Positions 34,576-47,254 of a DNA stretch of 64,000 nucleotides are shown here, one piece after another (positions within the stretch are counted from its first letter, which is position 1; every line of letters begins with the position of its first letter). The notes under the pieces were generated by a model, which saw nothing but the letters and a program-made list of their open reading frames with translations, ran no database searches and was not told the DNA's origin. Made by a program: the position numbers and the translations under genes. The stretch comes from Prosopocoilus inquinatus (Eukaryota; Arthropoda; Insecta; Coleoptera; Lucanidae): assembly GCA_036172665.1 (NCBI GenBank), contig CM069877.1:25631001-25695000 (forward strand). Reading direction: 5' to 3'.

Positions 34576-37500
34576 AAAACTATTTCCAGCTTCTGCTGCG
34601 TCCGAAAACTTTGTATCTCACATCAGAGTTACCGGAGTCCATCCAAACGTCAAATAACATGATAGATGAGTAAGGATCGATTAGATACACCACAGGAACA
34701 ACGCTAATGCGTGTTGTTTCATTTAAAACTATTTCCAGCTCCCGCTGCGTCCAAAAACTTCGTATCTCACATCAGAGTTACTAGAGTCCATCGAAACGTC
34801 AAATAACATGATAGATGAGTAAGGATCGATTAGATACATCACAGGAACAACGCTAATACGTGTTATTTCATTTAAAACTATTTCCAGCTTCAGCTGCGTC
34901 CGAGAACTTCGTATCTCACATCAAAGTTACTGGAGTCCATCGAAACGCCAAATAACATAGTAGATAAGTAAGGATCGATTAGATACGTCACAGGAACAAC
35001 GCTAATACGTGTTGTTTCGTTTAAAACTATTTCCAGCTTCTGCTGCGTCCGAAAACTTCGTATCTCACATCTGAGTTACTGGAGTCCGTTGAAACGTCAA
35101 ATAACATAGTAGATAAGTAAGGATCGATTAGATACTTCACAGGAACAACGCTAATACGTGTTGTTTCGTTCAAAACTATTTCCAGCCCCTCTTGAGTTCG
35201 AGAACTTAGTATCTCACATCAGCATTACTGGAGTCCGTTGAGACGTCAAATAACATAGTAGATAAGTAAGGATCGATTAGATACATCACAGGAACAACGC
35301 TAATGCGTTTTGTTTCGTTTAAAACTATTTCTAGCTTCTGCTGCGTCCGAAAATTTCGTATCTCACATTAGAGTTACTGGAGTCCATCGAAACGTCAAAT
35401 AACATGATAGATGAGTAAGGATCGATTAGATACATCACAGGAACAACGCTAATACGTGTTATTTCATTTAAAACTATTTCCAGCTTCTGCTGCGTCGGAG
35501 AACATCGTATCTCACATCAGAGTAACTAGAGTCCATCGAAACGCCAAATAACATGATAGATGAGTAAGGATCGATTAGATACATCACAGGAACAACGCTA
35601 ATGCGTGTTGTTTCATTTAAAACTATTTCCAGCTTCTGCTGAGTCCGAGAACTTCGTATCTCACATCAGAGTTACTGGAGTCCGTTGAAACGCCAAATAA
35701 CATGATAGATGAGTGAGGATCGATTAGATACATCACAGGAACAACGCTAATACGTGTTGTTTCGTTCAAAACTATTTCCAGCTTCTGCTGCGTCCGAAAA
35801 TTTCGTATCTCACATTAGAGTTACTGGAGTCCATCGAAACGTCAAATAACATGATAGATGAGTAAGGATCGATTAGATACATCACAGGAACAACGCTAAT
35901 ACGTATTATTTCATTTAAAACTATTTCCAGCTTCAGCTGCGTCCGAGAACTTCGTATCTTACATCAAAGTTACTGGAGTCCATCGAAACGCCAAATAACA
36001 TAGTAGATAAGTAAGGATCGATTAGATACATCACAGGAACAACGCTAATACGAGTTGTTTCGTTCAAAACTATTTCCAGCTTCTGCTGCGTCCGAGAACT
36101 TTGTATCTAACATCAGAGTTACCGGAGTCCATCCAAACGTCAAATAACATGATAGATGAGTAAGGATCGATTAGATACATCACAGGAACAACGCTGATAC
36201 GTGTTGTTTCGTTCAAAACTATTTCCAGCTTCTGCTGCGTCCGAAAACTTTTTATCTCACATCAGAGTTACCGGAGTCCATCCAAACGTCAAATAACATG
36301 ATAGATGAGTAAGGATCGATTAGATACATCACAGGAACAACGCTAATGCGTGTTGTTTCATTTAAAACTATTTCCAGCTCCCGCTGCGTCCAAAAACTTC
36401 GTATCTCACATCAGAGTTACTAGAGTCCATCGAAACGTCAAATAACATGATAGATGAGTAAGGATCGATTAGATACATCACAGGAACAACGCTAATACGT
36501 GTTATTTCATTTAAAACTATTTCCAGCTTCAGCTGCGTCCGAGAACTTCGTATCTCACATCAAAGTTATTGGGGTCCATCGAAACGCCAAATAACATAGT
36601 AGATAAGTAAGGATCGATTAGATACGTCACAGGAACAACGCTAATACGTGTTGTTTCGTTTAAAACTATTTCCAGCTTCTGCTGCGTCCGAAAACTTCGT
36701 ATCTCACATCTGAGTTACTGGAGTCCGTTGAAACGTCAAATAACATAGTAGATAAGTAAGGATCGATTAGATACTTCACAGGAACAACGCTAATACGTGT
36801 TGTTTCGTTCAAAACTATTTCCAGCCCCTGTTGAGTTCGAGAACTTGGTATCTGACATCAGCGTTACTGGAGTCCGTTGAGACGTCAAATAACATAGTAG
36901 ATAAGTAAGGATCGATTAGATACATCACAGGAACAACGCTAATGCGTGTTGTTTCGTTTAAAACTATTTCTAGCTTCAGCTGCGTCCGAGAACTTCGTAT
37001 CTCACATCAAAGTTACTGGAGTCCATCGAAACGCCAAAAAACATGATAGATGAGTAAGGATCGAGTAGATACATCACAGGAACAACGCTAATGCGTTTTG
37101 TTTCGTTTAAAACTACTTCTAGCTTCTGCTGCGTCCGAAAATTTCGTATCTCACATTAGAGTTACTGGAGTCCATCGAAACGTCAAATAACATGATAGAT
37201 GAGTAAGGATCGATTAGATACATCACAGGAACAACGCTAATACGTGTTATTTCATTTAAAACTATTTCCAGCTTCTGCTGCGTCGGAGAACATCGTATCT
37301 CACATCAGAGTAACTAGAGTCCATCGAAACGCCAAATAACATGATAGATGAGTATGGATCGATTAGAAACATCACAGGAACAACGCTAATACGTGTTATT
37401 TCATTTAAAACTATTTCCAGCTTCAGCTGCGTCCGAGAACTTCGTATCTCACATCAAAGTTATTGGAGTACATCGAAACGCCAAATAACATGATAGATGA

Positions 37501-37920
37501 GTAAGGATCGATTAGATACATCACAGGAACAACGCTAATGCGTGTTGTTTCGTTTAAAACTATTTCCAACTTCTGCTGCGTCCGAGAACTTCGTATCTCA
37601 CATCAAAGTTACTGGAGTCCATCGAAACGCCAAATAACATACTAGATAAGTAAGGATCGATTAGATACATCACAGGAACAACGCTAATACGTGTTGTTTC
37701 GTTCTAAACTATTTCCAGCTTCTGCTGCGTCCGAAAACTTTGTATCTTACATCAGAGTTACCGGAGTCCATCCAAACGCCAAATAACATTATAAATGAGT
37801 AAGGATCGATTAGATACATCACAGGAAGAACGCTAATGCGTGTTGTTTCGTTTAAAACTATTTCCAGTTTCTGCTGCGTCCGAAAACTTCATACCTCACA
37901 TCTGAGTTACTGTTGTCCGT
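33840..37920 (+). repeat. Left copy of the 22.8-kb-offset duplication
   Basis: It pairs with about 56,650-61,030. TTCGTTCGAAAC (34,129/56,941) and CACCACAGG are at 22,812; GCTGATACG (36,192/59,153) and CGTCGGAG (37,281/60,242) at 22,961; the CCAACTTCTG monomer (37,560/60,670) at 23,110. Each step is one monomer. Single-base differences (for example CGCCAAAAAAC against CGCCAAACAAC, and CATTATAAATG against CATTATAGATG) are commoner than in the other large duplications, so this pair looks older. Confidence 0.87.
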
Positions 37921-40900
37921 TGAAACGTCAAATAACATGATAGATGAGTAAGGATCGATTAGATACATCACAGGAACAACGCTAATGCGTTTTGTTTCGT
38001 TTAAAACTATTTCTAGCTTCTGCTGCGTCCGAAAATTTCGTATCTCACATTAGAGTTACTGGAGTCCATCGAAACGTCAAATAACATGATAGATGAGTAA
38101 GGATCGATTGAGTAAGGATCGATTAGATACATCACAGGAACAACGCTAATACGTGTTGTTTCGTTCAAAACTATTTCCAGCTTCTGCTGCGTCCGAAAAC
38201 TTTGTATCTAACATCAGAGTTACCGGAGTCCATCGAAACGTCAAATAACATGATAGATGAGTAAGGATCGATTACATACATCACAGAAACAACGCTAATG
38301 CGTGTTGTTTCATTTAAAACTATTTCCAGCTTCTGCTGCGTCCGAGAACATCGTATCTCACATCAGAGTTACTGGAGTCCATCGAAACGTCAAATAACCT
38401 GATAGATAAGTAAGGATCGATTAGATACAGCACAGGAACAACGCTAATGCGTGTTGTTTCGTTTAAAACTATTTGTAGCTTCAGCTGCGTCCGAGAACTT
38501 CGTATCTCACATCAAAGTTACTGGAGTCCATCGAAACGCCAAATAACATGATAGATGAGTAAGGATCGATTAGATACATCACAGGAACAACGCTAATGCG
38601 TGTTGTTTCGTTTAAAACTATTTCCAGCTTCTGCTGCGTCCGAAAATTTCGTATCTCACATTAGAGTTACTGGAGTCCATCGAAACGTCAAATAACATGA
38701 TAGATGAGTAAGGATCGATTAGATACATCACAGGAACAACGCTAATACGTGTTGTTTCGTTCAAAACTATTTCCAGCTTCTGCTGAGTCCTAGAACTTCT
38801 ATCTCACATCAGAGTTACTGGAGTGCGTTGAAACGCCAAATAACATGATAGATGAGTGAGGATCGATTAGATACATCACAGGAACAACGCTAATACGTGT
38901 TGTTTCGTTCAAAACTATTTCCAGCTTCTGCTGCGTCCGAAAACTTTGTATCTCACATCAGAGTTACCGGAGTCCATCCAAACGTCAAATAACATGATAG
39001 ATGAGTAAGGATCGATTAGATACATCACAGGAACAACGCTAATGCGTGTTGTTTCATTTAAAACTATTTCCAGCTCCCGCTGCGTCCAAAAACTTCGTAT
39101 CTCACATCAGAGTTACTAGAGTCCATCGAAACGTCAAATAACATGATAGATAAGTAAGGATCGATTAGATACAGCACAGGAACAACGCTAATGCGTGTTG
39201 TTTCGTTTAAAACTATTTCCAGCTTCTGCTGCGTCCGAAAATTTCGTATCTCACATTAGAGTTACTGGAGTCCATCGAAACGTCAAATAACATGATAGAT
39301 GAGTAAGGATCGATTAGATACATCACAGGAACAACGCTAATGCGTGTTGTTTCGTTTAAAACTATTTCCAACTTCTGCTGCGTCCGAGAACTTCGTATCT
39401 CACATCAAAGTTACTGGAGTCCATCGAAACGCCAAATAACATACTAGATAAGTAAGGATCGATTAGATACATCACAGGAACAACGCTAATACGTGTTGTT
39501 TCGTTCTAAACTATTTCCAGCTTCTGCTGCGTCCGAAAACTTTGTATCTCACATCAGAGTTACCGGAGTCCATCCAAACGCCAAATAACATTATAGATGA
39601 GTAAGGATCGATTAGATACATCACAGGAACAACGCTAATGCGTGTTGTTTCGTTTAAAACTATTTCCAGTTTCTGCTGCGTCCGAAAACTTCATATCTCA
39701 CATCTGAGTTACTGTTGTCCGTTGAAACGTCAAATAACATGATAGATGAGTAAGGATCGATTAGAAACATCACAGGAACAACGCTAATGCGTGTTGTTTC
39801 GTTCAAAACTATTTCCAGCTTCTGCTGCGTCCGAGAACTTCGTATCTCACATCAAAGTTACTGGAGTCCATCGAAACGCCAAATAACATGATAGATGAGT
39901 AAGGATCGATTACATACATCACAGGAACAACGCTAATACGTGTTGTTTCGTTTAAAACTATTTCCAGCTTCTGCTGCGTCCGAAAACGTCGTATCTCACA
40001 TCAGAGTTACTGGAGTCCATCGAAACGTCAAATAACCTCATAGATAAGTAAGGATCGATTAGATACAGCACAGGAACAACGCTAATGCGTGTTGTTTCGT
40101 TTAAAACTATTTCTAGCTTCAGCTGCGTCCGAGAACTTCGTATCTCACATCAAAGTTACTGGAGTCCATCGAAACGCCAAATAACATGACAGATGAGTAA
40201 GGATCGATTAGATACATCACAGGAACAACGCTAATGCGTGTTGTTTCGTTTAAAACTATTTCCAACTTCTGCTGCGTCCGAAAATTTCTTATCTCACATT
40301 AGAGTTACTGGAGTCCATCGAAACGTCAAATAACATGATAGATGAGTAAGGATCGATTAGATACATCACAGGAACAACGCTAATACGTGTTATTTCATTT
40401 AAAACTATTTCCAGTTTCAGCTGCGTCCGAGAACTTCGTATCTCACATCAAAGTTACTGAAGTCCATCGAAACGCCAAATAACATAGTAGATAAGTAAGG
40501 ATCGATTAGATACATCACAGGAACAACGCTAATACGTGTTGTTTCGTTCAAAACTATTTCCAGCTTCTGCTGCGTCCGAAAACTTTGTATCTCACATCAG
40601 AGTTACCGGAGTCCATCCAAACGCCAAATAACATTATAAATGAGTAAGGATCGATTAGATACATCACAGGAACAACGCTAATGCGTGTTGTTTCGTTTAA
40701 AACTATTTCCAGTTTCTGCTGCGTCCGAAAACTTCATACCTCACATGTGAGTTACTGTTGTCCGTTGAAACGTCAAATAACATGATAGATGAGTAAGGAT
40801 CGATTAGATACATCACAGGAACAACGCTAATGCGTGTTGTTTCGTTTAAAACTATGTCTAGCTTCAGCTGCGTCCGAGAACTTCGTATCTCACATCAAAG

Positions 40901-42485
40901 TTACTGGAGTCCATCGAAACGTCAAATAACATGACAGATGAGTAAGGATCGATTAGATACATCACAGGAACAACGCTAATGCGTGTTGTTTCGTTTAAAA
41001 CTATTTCCAACTTCTGCTGCGTCCGAAAATTTCGTATCTCACATTAGAGTTACTGGAGTCCATCGAAACGTCAAATAACATGATAGATGAGTAAGGATCG
41101 ATTAGATACATCACAGGAACAACGCTAATACGTGTTATTTCATTTAAAACTATTTCCAGCTTCAGCTGCGTCCGAGAACTTCGTATCTCACATCAAAGTT
41201 ACTGAAGTCCATCGAAACGCCAAATAACATAGTAGATAAGTAAGGATCGATTAGATACATCACAGGAACAACGCTAATACGTGTTGTTTCGTTCAAAACT
41301 ATTTCCAGCTTCTGCTGCGTCCGAAAACTTTGTATCTCACATCAGAGTTACCGGAGTCCATCCAAACGCCAAATAACATTATAAATGAGTAAGGATCGAT
41401 TAGATACATCACAGGAACAACGCTAATGCGTGTTGTTTCGTTTAAAACTATTTCCAGTTTCTGCTGCGTCCGAAAACTTCATACCTCACATCTGAGTTAC
41501 TGTTGTCCGTTGAAACGTCAAATAACATGATAGATGAGTAAGGATCGATTAGATACATCACAGGAATAACGCTAATGCGTGTTGTTTCGTTTAAAACTAT
41601 TTCCAACTTCTGCTGCGTCCGAAAATTTCGTATCTCACATTAGAGTTACTGGAGTCCATCGAAACGTCAAATAACATGATAGATGAGTAAGGATCGATTA
41701 GATACATCACAGGAACAACGCTAATACGTGTTATTTCATTTAAAACTATTTCCAGCTTCAGCTGCGTCCGAGAACTTCGTATCTCACATCAAAGTTACTG
41801 GAGTCCATCGAAACGCCAAATAACATACTAGATAAGTAAGGATCGATTAGATACATCACAGGAACAACGCTAATGCGTGTTGTTTCGTTTCAAACTATTT
41901 CTAGCTTCAGCTGCGTCCGAGAACTTCGTATCTCACATCAAAGTTACTGGAGTCCATCGAAACGCCAAATAACATGATAGATGAGTAAGGATCGATTAGA
42001 TACATCACAGGAACAACGCTAATGCGTGTTGTTTCGTTTAAAACTATTTCCAGCTTCTGCTGCGTCCGAAAATTTCGTATCTCACATTAGAGTTACTGGA
42101 GTCCATCGAAACGCTAATAACATGATAGATGAGTAAGGATCGATTAGATACATCACAGGAACAACGCTAATACGTGTTATTTCATTTAAAACTATTTCCA
42201 GCTTCAGCTGCGTCCGAGAACTTCGTATCTCACATCAAAGTTACTGGAGTCCATCGAAACGCCAAATAACATAGTAGATAAGTAAGGATCGATTAGATAC
42301 ATCACAGGAACAACGCTAATACGTGTTGTTTCGTTCAAAACTATTTCCAGCTTCTGCTGCGTCCGAAAACTTCGTATCTCACATCTGAGTTACTGGAGTC
42401 CGTTGAAACGTCAAATAACATAGTAGATAAGTATGGATCGATTAGATACTTCACAGGAACAACGCTAATACGTGTTGTTTCGTTC
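34576..42485 (+). repeat. Poorly ordered satellite zone, no regular HOR
   Basis: Monomers remain 149 bp, but no A or B unit is present: there is no GAGTTAGAG, GTATTTCAC or BamHI marker. Private variants are common: CGTCGGAGAACATCG with AGTAACTAGAG (about 35,495 and 37,281), GTATGGATCG, TTGGAGTACATCG, GTTCTAAAC (37,700 and 39,500), CATTATAAATG, and a CCAGTTTCTG monomer with CATACCTCAC and ACTGTTGTCCG (37,866, 39,667, 40,709, 41,455). GCCCC monomers occur at 35,176 and 36,815. Two 1-bp deletions (about 38,799 and 42,113) and the 15-bp duplication lie here. Higher divergence and weaker order suggest an older, less homogenised layer. A partial 1.0-1.3-kb order (the CCAGTTTCTG series) is visible. 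Confidence 0.85.
38095..38124 (+). repeat. 15-bp tandem duplication within one monomer
   Basis: GAGTAAGGATCGATT occupies 38,095-38,109 and is repeated exactly at 38,110-38,124, making this monomer 164 bp. I saw no second copy of this event in the window, so it happened after local amplification or was never amplified. It shifts the monomer phase by 15 for everything to the right, which explains offsets such as 22,812 = 153 x 149 + 15. Confidence 0.95.
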
Positions 42486-43975
42486 AAAACTATTTCCAGC
42501 CCCTGTTGAGTTCGAGAACTTCGTATCTCACATCAGCGTTACTGGAGTCCGTTGAGACGTCAAATAACATAGTAGATAAGTAAGGATCGACTAGATATAT
42601 TACAGGAATAACGCTAATACGTGCTGTTTCGTTCAAAACTATTTCCAGCTTCTGCTGCGTCTGAGAACTTCGTATCTCACATCAGCGTTACTGGAGTCCG
42701 TTGAAACGTCAAATAACATAATAGATAAGTAAGGATCGATTAGATACATCACAGGAACAACGCTAATACGTGTTGTTTCGTTCAAAACTATTTCCAGCTT
42801 CTGCTGAGTCCGAGAACTTCGTATCTCACATCAGAGTTACTGGAGTCCGTTGAAACGCCAAATAACATGATAGATGAGTGAGGATCGATTAGATACATCA
42901 CAGGAACAACGCTAATACGTGTTGTTTCGTTCAAAACTATTTCCAGCTTCTGCTGCGTCCGAAAACTTTGTATCTCACATCAGAGTTACCGGAGTCCATC
43001 CAAACGTCAAATATCATGATAGATGAGTAAGGATCGATTAGATACATCACAGGAACAACGCTAATGCGTGTTGCTTCATTTAAAACTATTTCCAGCTCCC
43101 GCTGCGTCCAAAAACTTCGTATCTCACCTCAGAGTTACTAGAGTCCATCGAAACGTCAAATAACATGATAGATAAGTAAGGATGGATTAGATACAGCACA
43201 GGAACAACGCTAATGCGTGTTGTTTCGTTTAAAACTATTTCCAGCTTCAGCTGCGTCCGAGAACTTCGTATCTCACATCAAAGTTATTGGGGTCCATCGA
43301 AACGCCAAATAACATGATAGATGAGTAAGGATCGATTAGATACATCACAGGAACAACGCTAATGCGTGTTGTTTCGTTTAAAACTATTTCTAGCTTCAGC
43401 TGCGTCCGAGAACTTCGTATCTCACATCAAAGTTACTGGAGTCCATCGAAACGCCAAATAACATGATAGATGAGTAAGGATCGATTAGATACATCACAGG
43501 AACAACGCTAATGCGTGTTGTTTCGTTTAAAACTATTTCCAACTTCTGCTGCGTCCGAAAATTTCGTATCTCACATTAGAGTTACTGGAGTCCATCGAAA
43601 CGTCAAATAACATGATAGATGAGTAAGGATCGATTAGATACATCACAGGAACAACGCTAATACGTGTTATTTCATTTAAAACTATTTCCAGCTTCAGCTG
43701 CGTCCGAGAACTTCTTATCTCACATCAAAGTTACTGGAGTCCATCGAAACGCCAAATAACATACTAGATAAGTAAGGATCGATTAGATACATCACAGGAA
43801 CAACGCTAATACGTGTTGTTTCGTTCAAAACTATTTCCAGCTTCTGCTGCGTCCGAGAACTTCGTATCTCACATCTGAGTTACTGGAGTCCGTTGAAACG
43901 TCAAATAACATAGTAGATAAGTAAGGATCGATTAGATACTTCACAGGAACAACGCTAATACGTGTTGTTTCGTTC
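42486..43975 (+). repeat. P-type HOR, 10-monomer version
   Basis: It starts with GCCCCTGTTGAGTTCGAG (42,490) and reaches the next GCCCC monomer after 1,490 bp (10 x 149). Compared with the 9-monomer P units it has one extra monomer, the CTGCTGAGTCCGAG/GTGAGG monomer at 42,784-42,932. After that point it aligns to 298-1,340 at offset 42,635, including the rare CTTCTTATC T at 43,715. Small private changes include AAATATCATG near 43,012 and GGATGGATTAG near 43,182. Confidence 0.9.
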
Positions 43976-45316
43976 AAAACTATTTCCAGCCCCTGTTGAG
44001 TTCGTGAACTTCGTATCTCACATCAGCGTTACTGGAGTCCGTTGAGACGTCAAATAACATAGTAGATAAGTAATGATCGACTAGATATATTACAGGAATA
44101 ACGCTAATACGTGCTGTTTCGTTCAAAACTATTTCCAGCTTCTGCTGCGTCTGAGAACTTCGTATCTCACATCAGCGTTACTGGAGTCCGTTGAAACGTC
44201 AAATAACATAATAGATAAGTAAGGATAGATTAGATACATCACAGGAACAACGCTAATACGTGTTGTTTCGTTCAAAACTATTTCCAGCTTCTGCTGCGTC
44301 CGAAAACTTTGTATCTCACATCAGAGTTACCGGAGTCCATCCAAACGTCAAATAACATGATAGATGAGTAAGGATCGATTAGATACATCACAGGAACAAC
44401 GCTAATGCGTGTTGCTTCATTTAAAACTATTTCCAGCTCCCGCTGCGTCCAAAAACTTCGTATCTCACCTCAGAGTTACTAGAGTCCATCGAAACGTCAA
44501 ATAACATGATAGATAAGTAAGGATCGATTAGATACAGCACAGGAACAACGCTAATGCGTGTTGTTTCGTTTAAAACTATTTCCAGCTTCAACTGCGTCCG
44601 AGAACTTCGTATCTCACATCAAAGTTATTGGGGTCCATCGAAACGCCAAATAACATGATAGATGAGTAAGGATCGATTAGATACATCACAGGAACAACGC
44701 TAATGCGTGTTGTTTCGTTTAAAACTATTTCTAGCTTCAGCTGCGTCCGAGAACTTCGTATCTCACATCAAAGTTACTGGAGTCCATCGAAACGCCAAAT
44801 AACATGATAGATGAGTAAGGATCGATTAGATACATCACAGGAACAACGCTAATGCGTGTTGTTTCGTTTAAAACTATTTCCAACTTCTGCTGCGTCCGAA
44901 AATTTCGTATCTCACATTAGAGTTACTGGAGTCCATCGAAACGTCAAATAACATGATAGATGAGTAAGGATCGATTAGATACATCACAGGAACAACGCTA
45001 ATACGTGTTATTTCATTTAAAACTATTTCCAGCTTCAGCTGCGTCCGAGAACTTCGTATCTCACATCAAAGTTACTGGAGTCCATCGAAACGCCAAATAA
45101 CATACTAGATAAGTAAGGATCGATTAGATACATCACAGGAACAACGCTAATACGTGTTGTTTCGTTCAAAACTATTTCCAGCTTCTGCTGCGTCCGAGAA
45201 CTTCGTATCTCACATCTGAGTTACTGGAGTCCGTTGAAACGTCAAATAACATAGTAGATAAGTAAGGATCGATTAGATACTTCACAGGAACAACGCTAAT
45301 ACGTGTTGTTTCGTTC
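43976..45316 (+). repeat. P-type HOR, 9 monomers, third copy
   Basis: This unit is 1,341 bp and matches 1,341-2,681 at offset 42,635, with the TTCGTGAAC and TAATGATCG variants in the first monomer. P9 copies separated by more than 42 kb are about as alike as adjacent ones. Confidence 0.92.
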
Positions 45317-47254
45317 AAAACTATTTCCAGCCCCTGTTGAGTTCGTGAACTTCGTATCTCACATCAGCGTTACTGGAGTCCGTTGAGACGTCAAATAACA
45401 TAGTAGATAAGTAAGGATCGACTAGATATATTACAGGAATAACGCTAATACGTGCTGTTTCGTTCAAAACTATTTCCAGCTTCTGCTGCGTCTGAGAACT
45501 TCGTATCTCACATCAGCGTTACTGGAGTCCGTTGAAACGTCAAATAACATAATAGATAAGTAAGGATCGATTAGATACATCACAGGAACAACGCTAATAC
45601 GTGTTGTTTCGTTCAAAACTATTTCCAGCTTCTGCTGAGTCCGAGAACTTCGTATCTCACATCAGAGTTACTGGAGTCCGTTGAAACGCCAAATAACATG
45701 ATAGATGAGTGAGGATCGATTAGAGACATCACAGGAACAACGCTAATACGTGTTGTTTCGTTCAAAACTATTTCCAGCTTCTGCTGCGTCCGAAAACTTT
45801 GTATCTCACATCAGAGTTACCGGAGTCCATCCAAACGTCAAATAACATGATAGATGAGTAAGGATCGATTAGATATATTCACAGGAACAACGCTAATGCG
45901 TGTTGCTTCATTTAAAACTGTTTCCAGCTCCCGCTGCGTCCAAAAACTTTGTATCTCACCTCAGAGTTACTAGAGTCCATCGAAACGTCAAATAACATGA
46001 TAGATAAGTAAGGATCGATTAGATACAGCACAGGAACAACGCTAATGCGTGTTGTTTCGTTTAAAACTATTTCCAGCTTCAGCTGCGTCCGAGAACTTCG
46101 TATCTCACATCAAAGTTATTGGGGTCCATCGAAACGCCAAATAACATGATAGATGAGTAAGGATCGATTAGATACATCACAGGAACAACGCTAATGCGTG
46201 TTGTTTCGTTTAAAACTATTTCTAGCTTCAGCTGCGTCCGAGAACTTCGTATCTCACATCAAAGTTACTGGAGTCCATCGAAACGCCAAATAACATGATA
46301 GATGAGTAAGGATCGGGTAGATACATCACAGGAACAACGCTAATGCGTTTTGTTTCGTTTAAAACTATTTCCAGCTTCTGCTGCGTCCGAAAATTTCGTA
46401 TCTCACATTAGAGTTACTGGAGTCCATCGAAACGTCAAATAACATGATAGATGAGTGAGGATCGATTAGATACATCACAGGAACAACGCTAATACGTGTT
46501 ATTTCATTTAAAACTATTTCCAGCTTCAGCTGCGTCCGAGAACTTCGTATCTCACATCAAAGTTACTGGAGTCCATCGAAACGCCAAATAACATGATAGA
46601 TGAGTAAGGATCCAGTAGATACATCACAGGAACAACGCTAATGCGTTTTGTTTCGTTTAAAACTATTTCCAGCTTCTGCTGCGTCCGAAAATTTCGTATC
46701 TCACATTAGAGTTACTGGAGTCCATCGAAACGTCAAATAACATGATAGATGAGTAAGGATCGATTAGATACATCACAGGAACAACGCTAATACGTGTTAT
46801 TTCATTTAAAACTATTTCCAGCTTCAGCTGCGTCCGAGAACTTCGTATCTCACATCAATGTTACTGGAGTCCATCGAAACGCCAAATAACATAGTAGATA
46901 AGTAAGGATCGATTAGATACATCACAGGAACAACGCTAATACGAGTTGTTTCGTTCAAAACTATTTCCAGCTTCTGCTGCGTCCGAGAACTTTGTATCTA
47001 ACATCAGAGTTACCGGAGTCCATCCAAACGTCAAATAACATGATAGATGAGTAAGGATCGATTAGATACATCACAGGAACAACGCTAATGCGTGTTGTTT
47101 CATTTAAAACTATTTCCAGCTTCTGCTGAGTCCGAGAACTTCGTATCTCACATCAGAGTTACTGGAGTCCGTTGAAACACCAAATAACATGATATATGAG
47201 TGAGGATCGATTAGATACATCACAGGAACAACGCTAATACGAGTTGTTTCGTTC
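45317..47254 (+). repeat. P-to-A hybrid HOR block, 13 monomers, second copy
   Basis: It is the counterpart of 2,682-4,619 at offset 42,635: GCCCC monomer, AGAGACATC monomer, TATTCAC insertion near 45,872, TATTGGGG, GGGTAG (46,311), BamHI at 46,608, CAATGTTAC, ACGAGTTG and TATATGAGTGAGG, then B. The lengths are identical (1,938 bp). The private AATAATATG of the first copy is absent. Confidence 0.9.
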
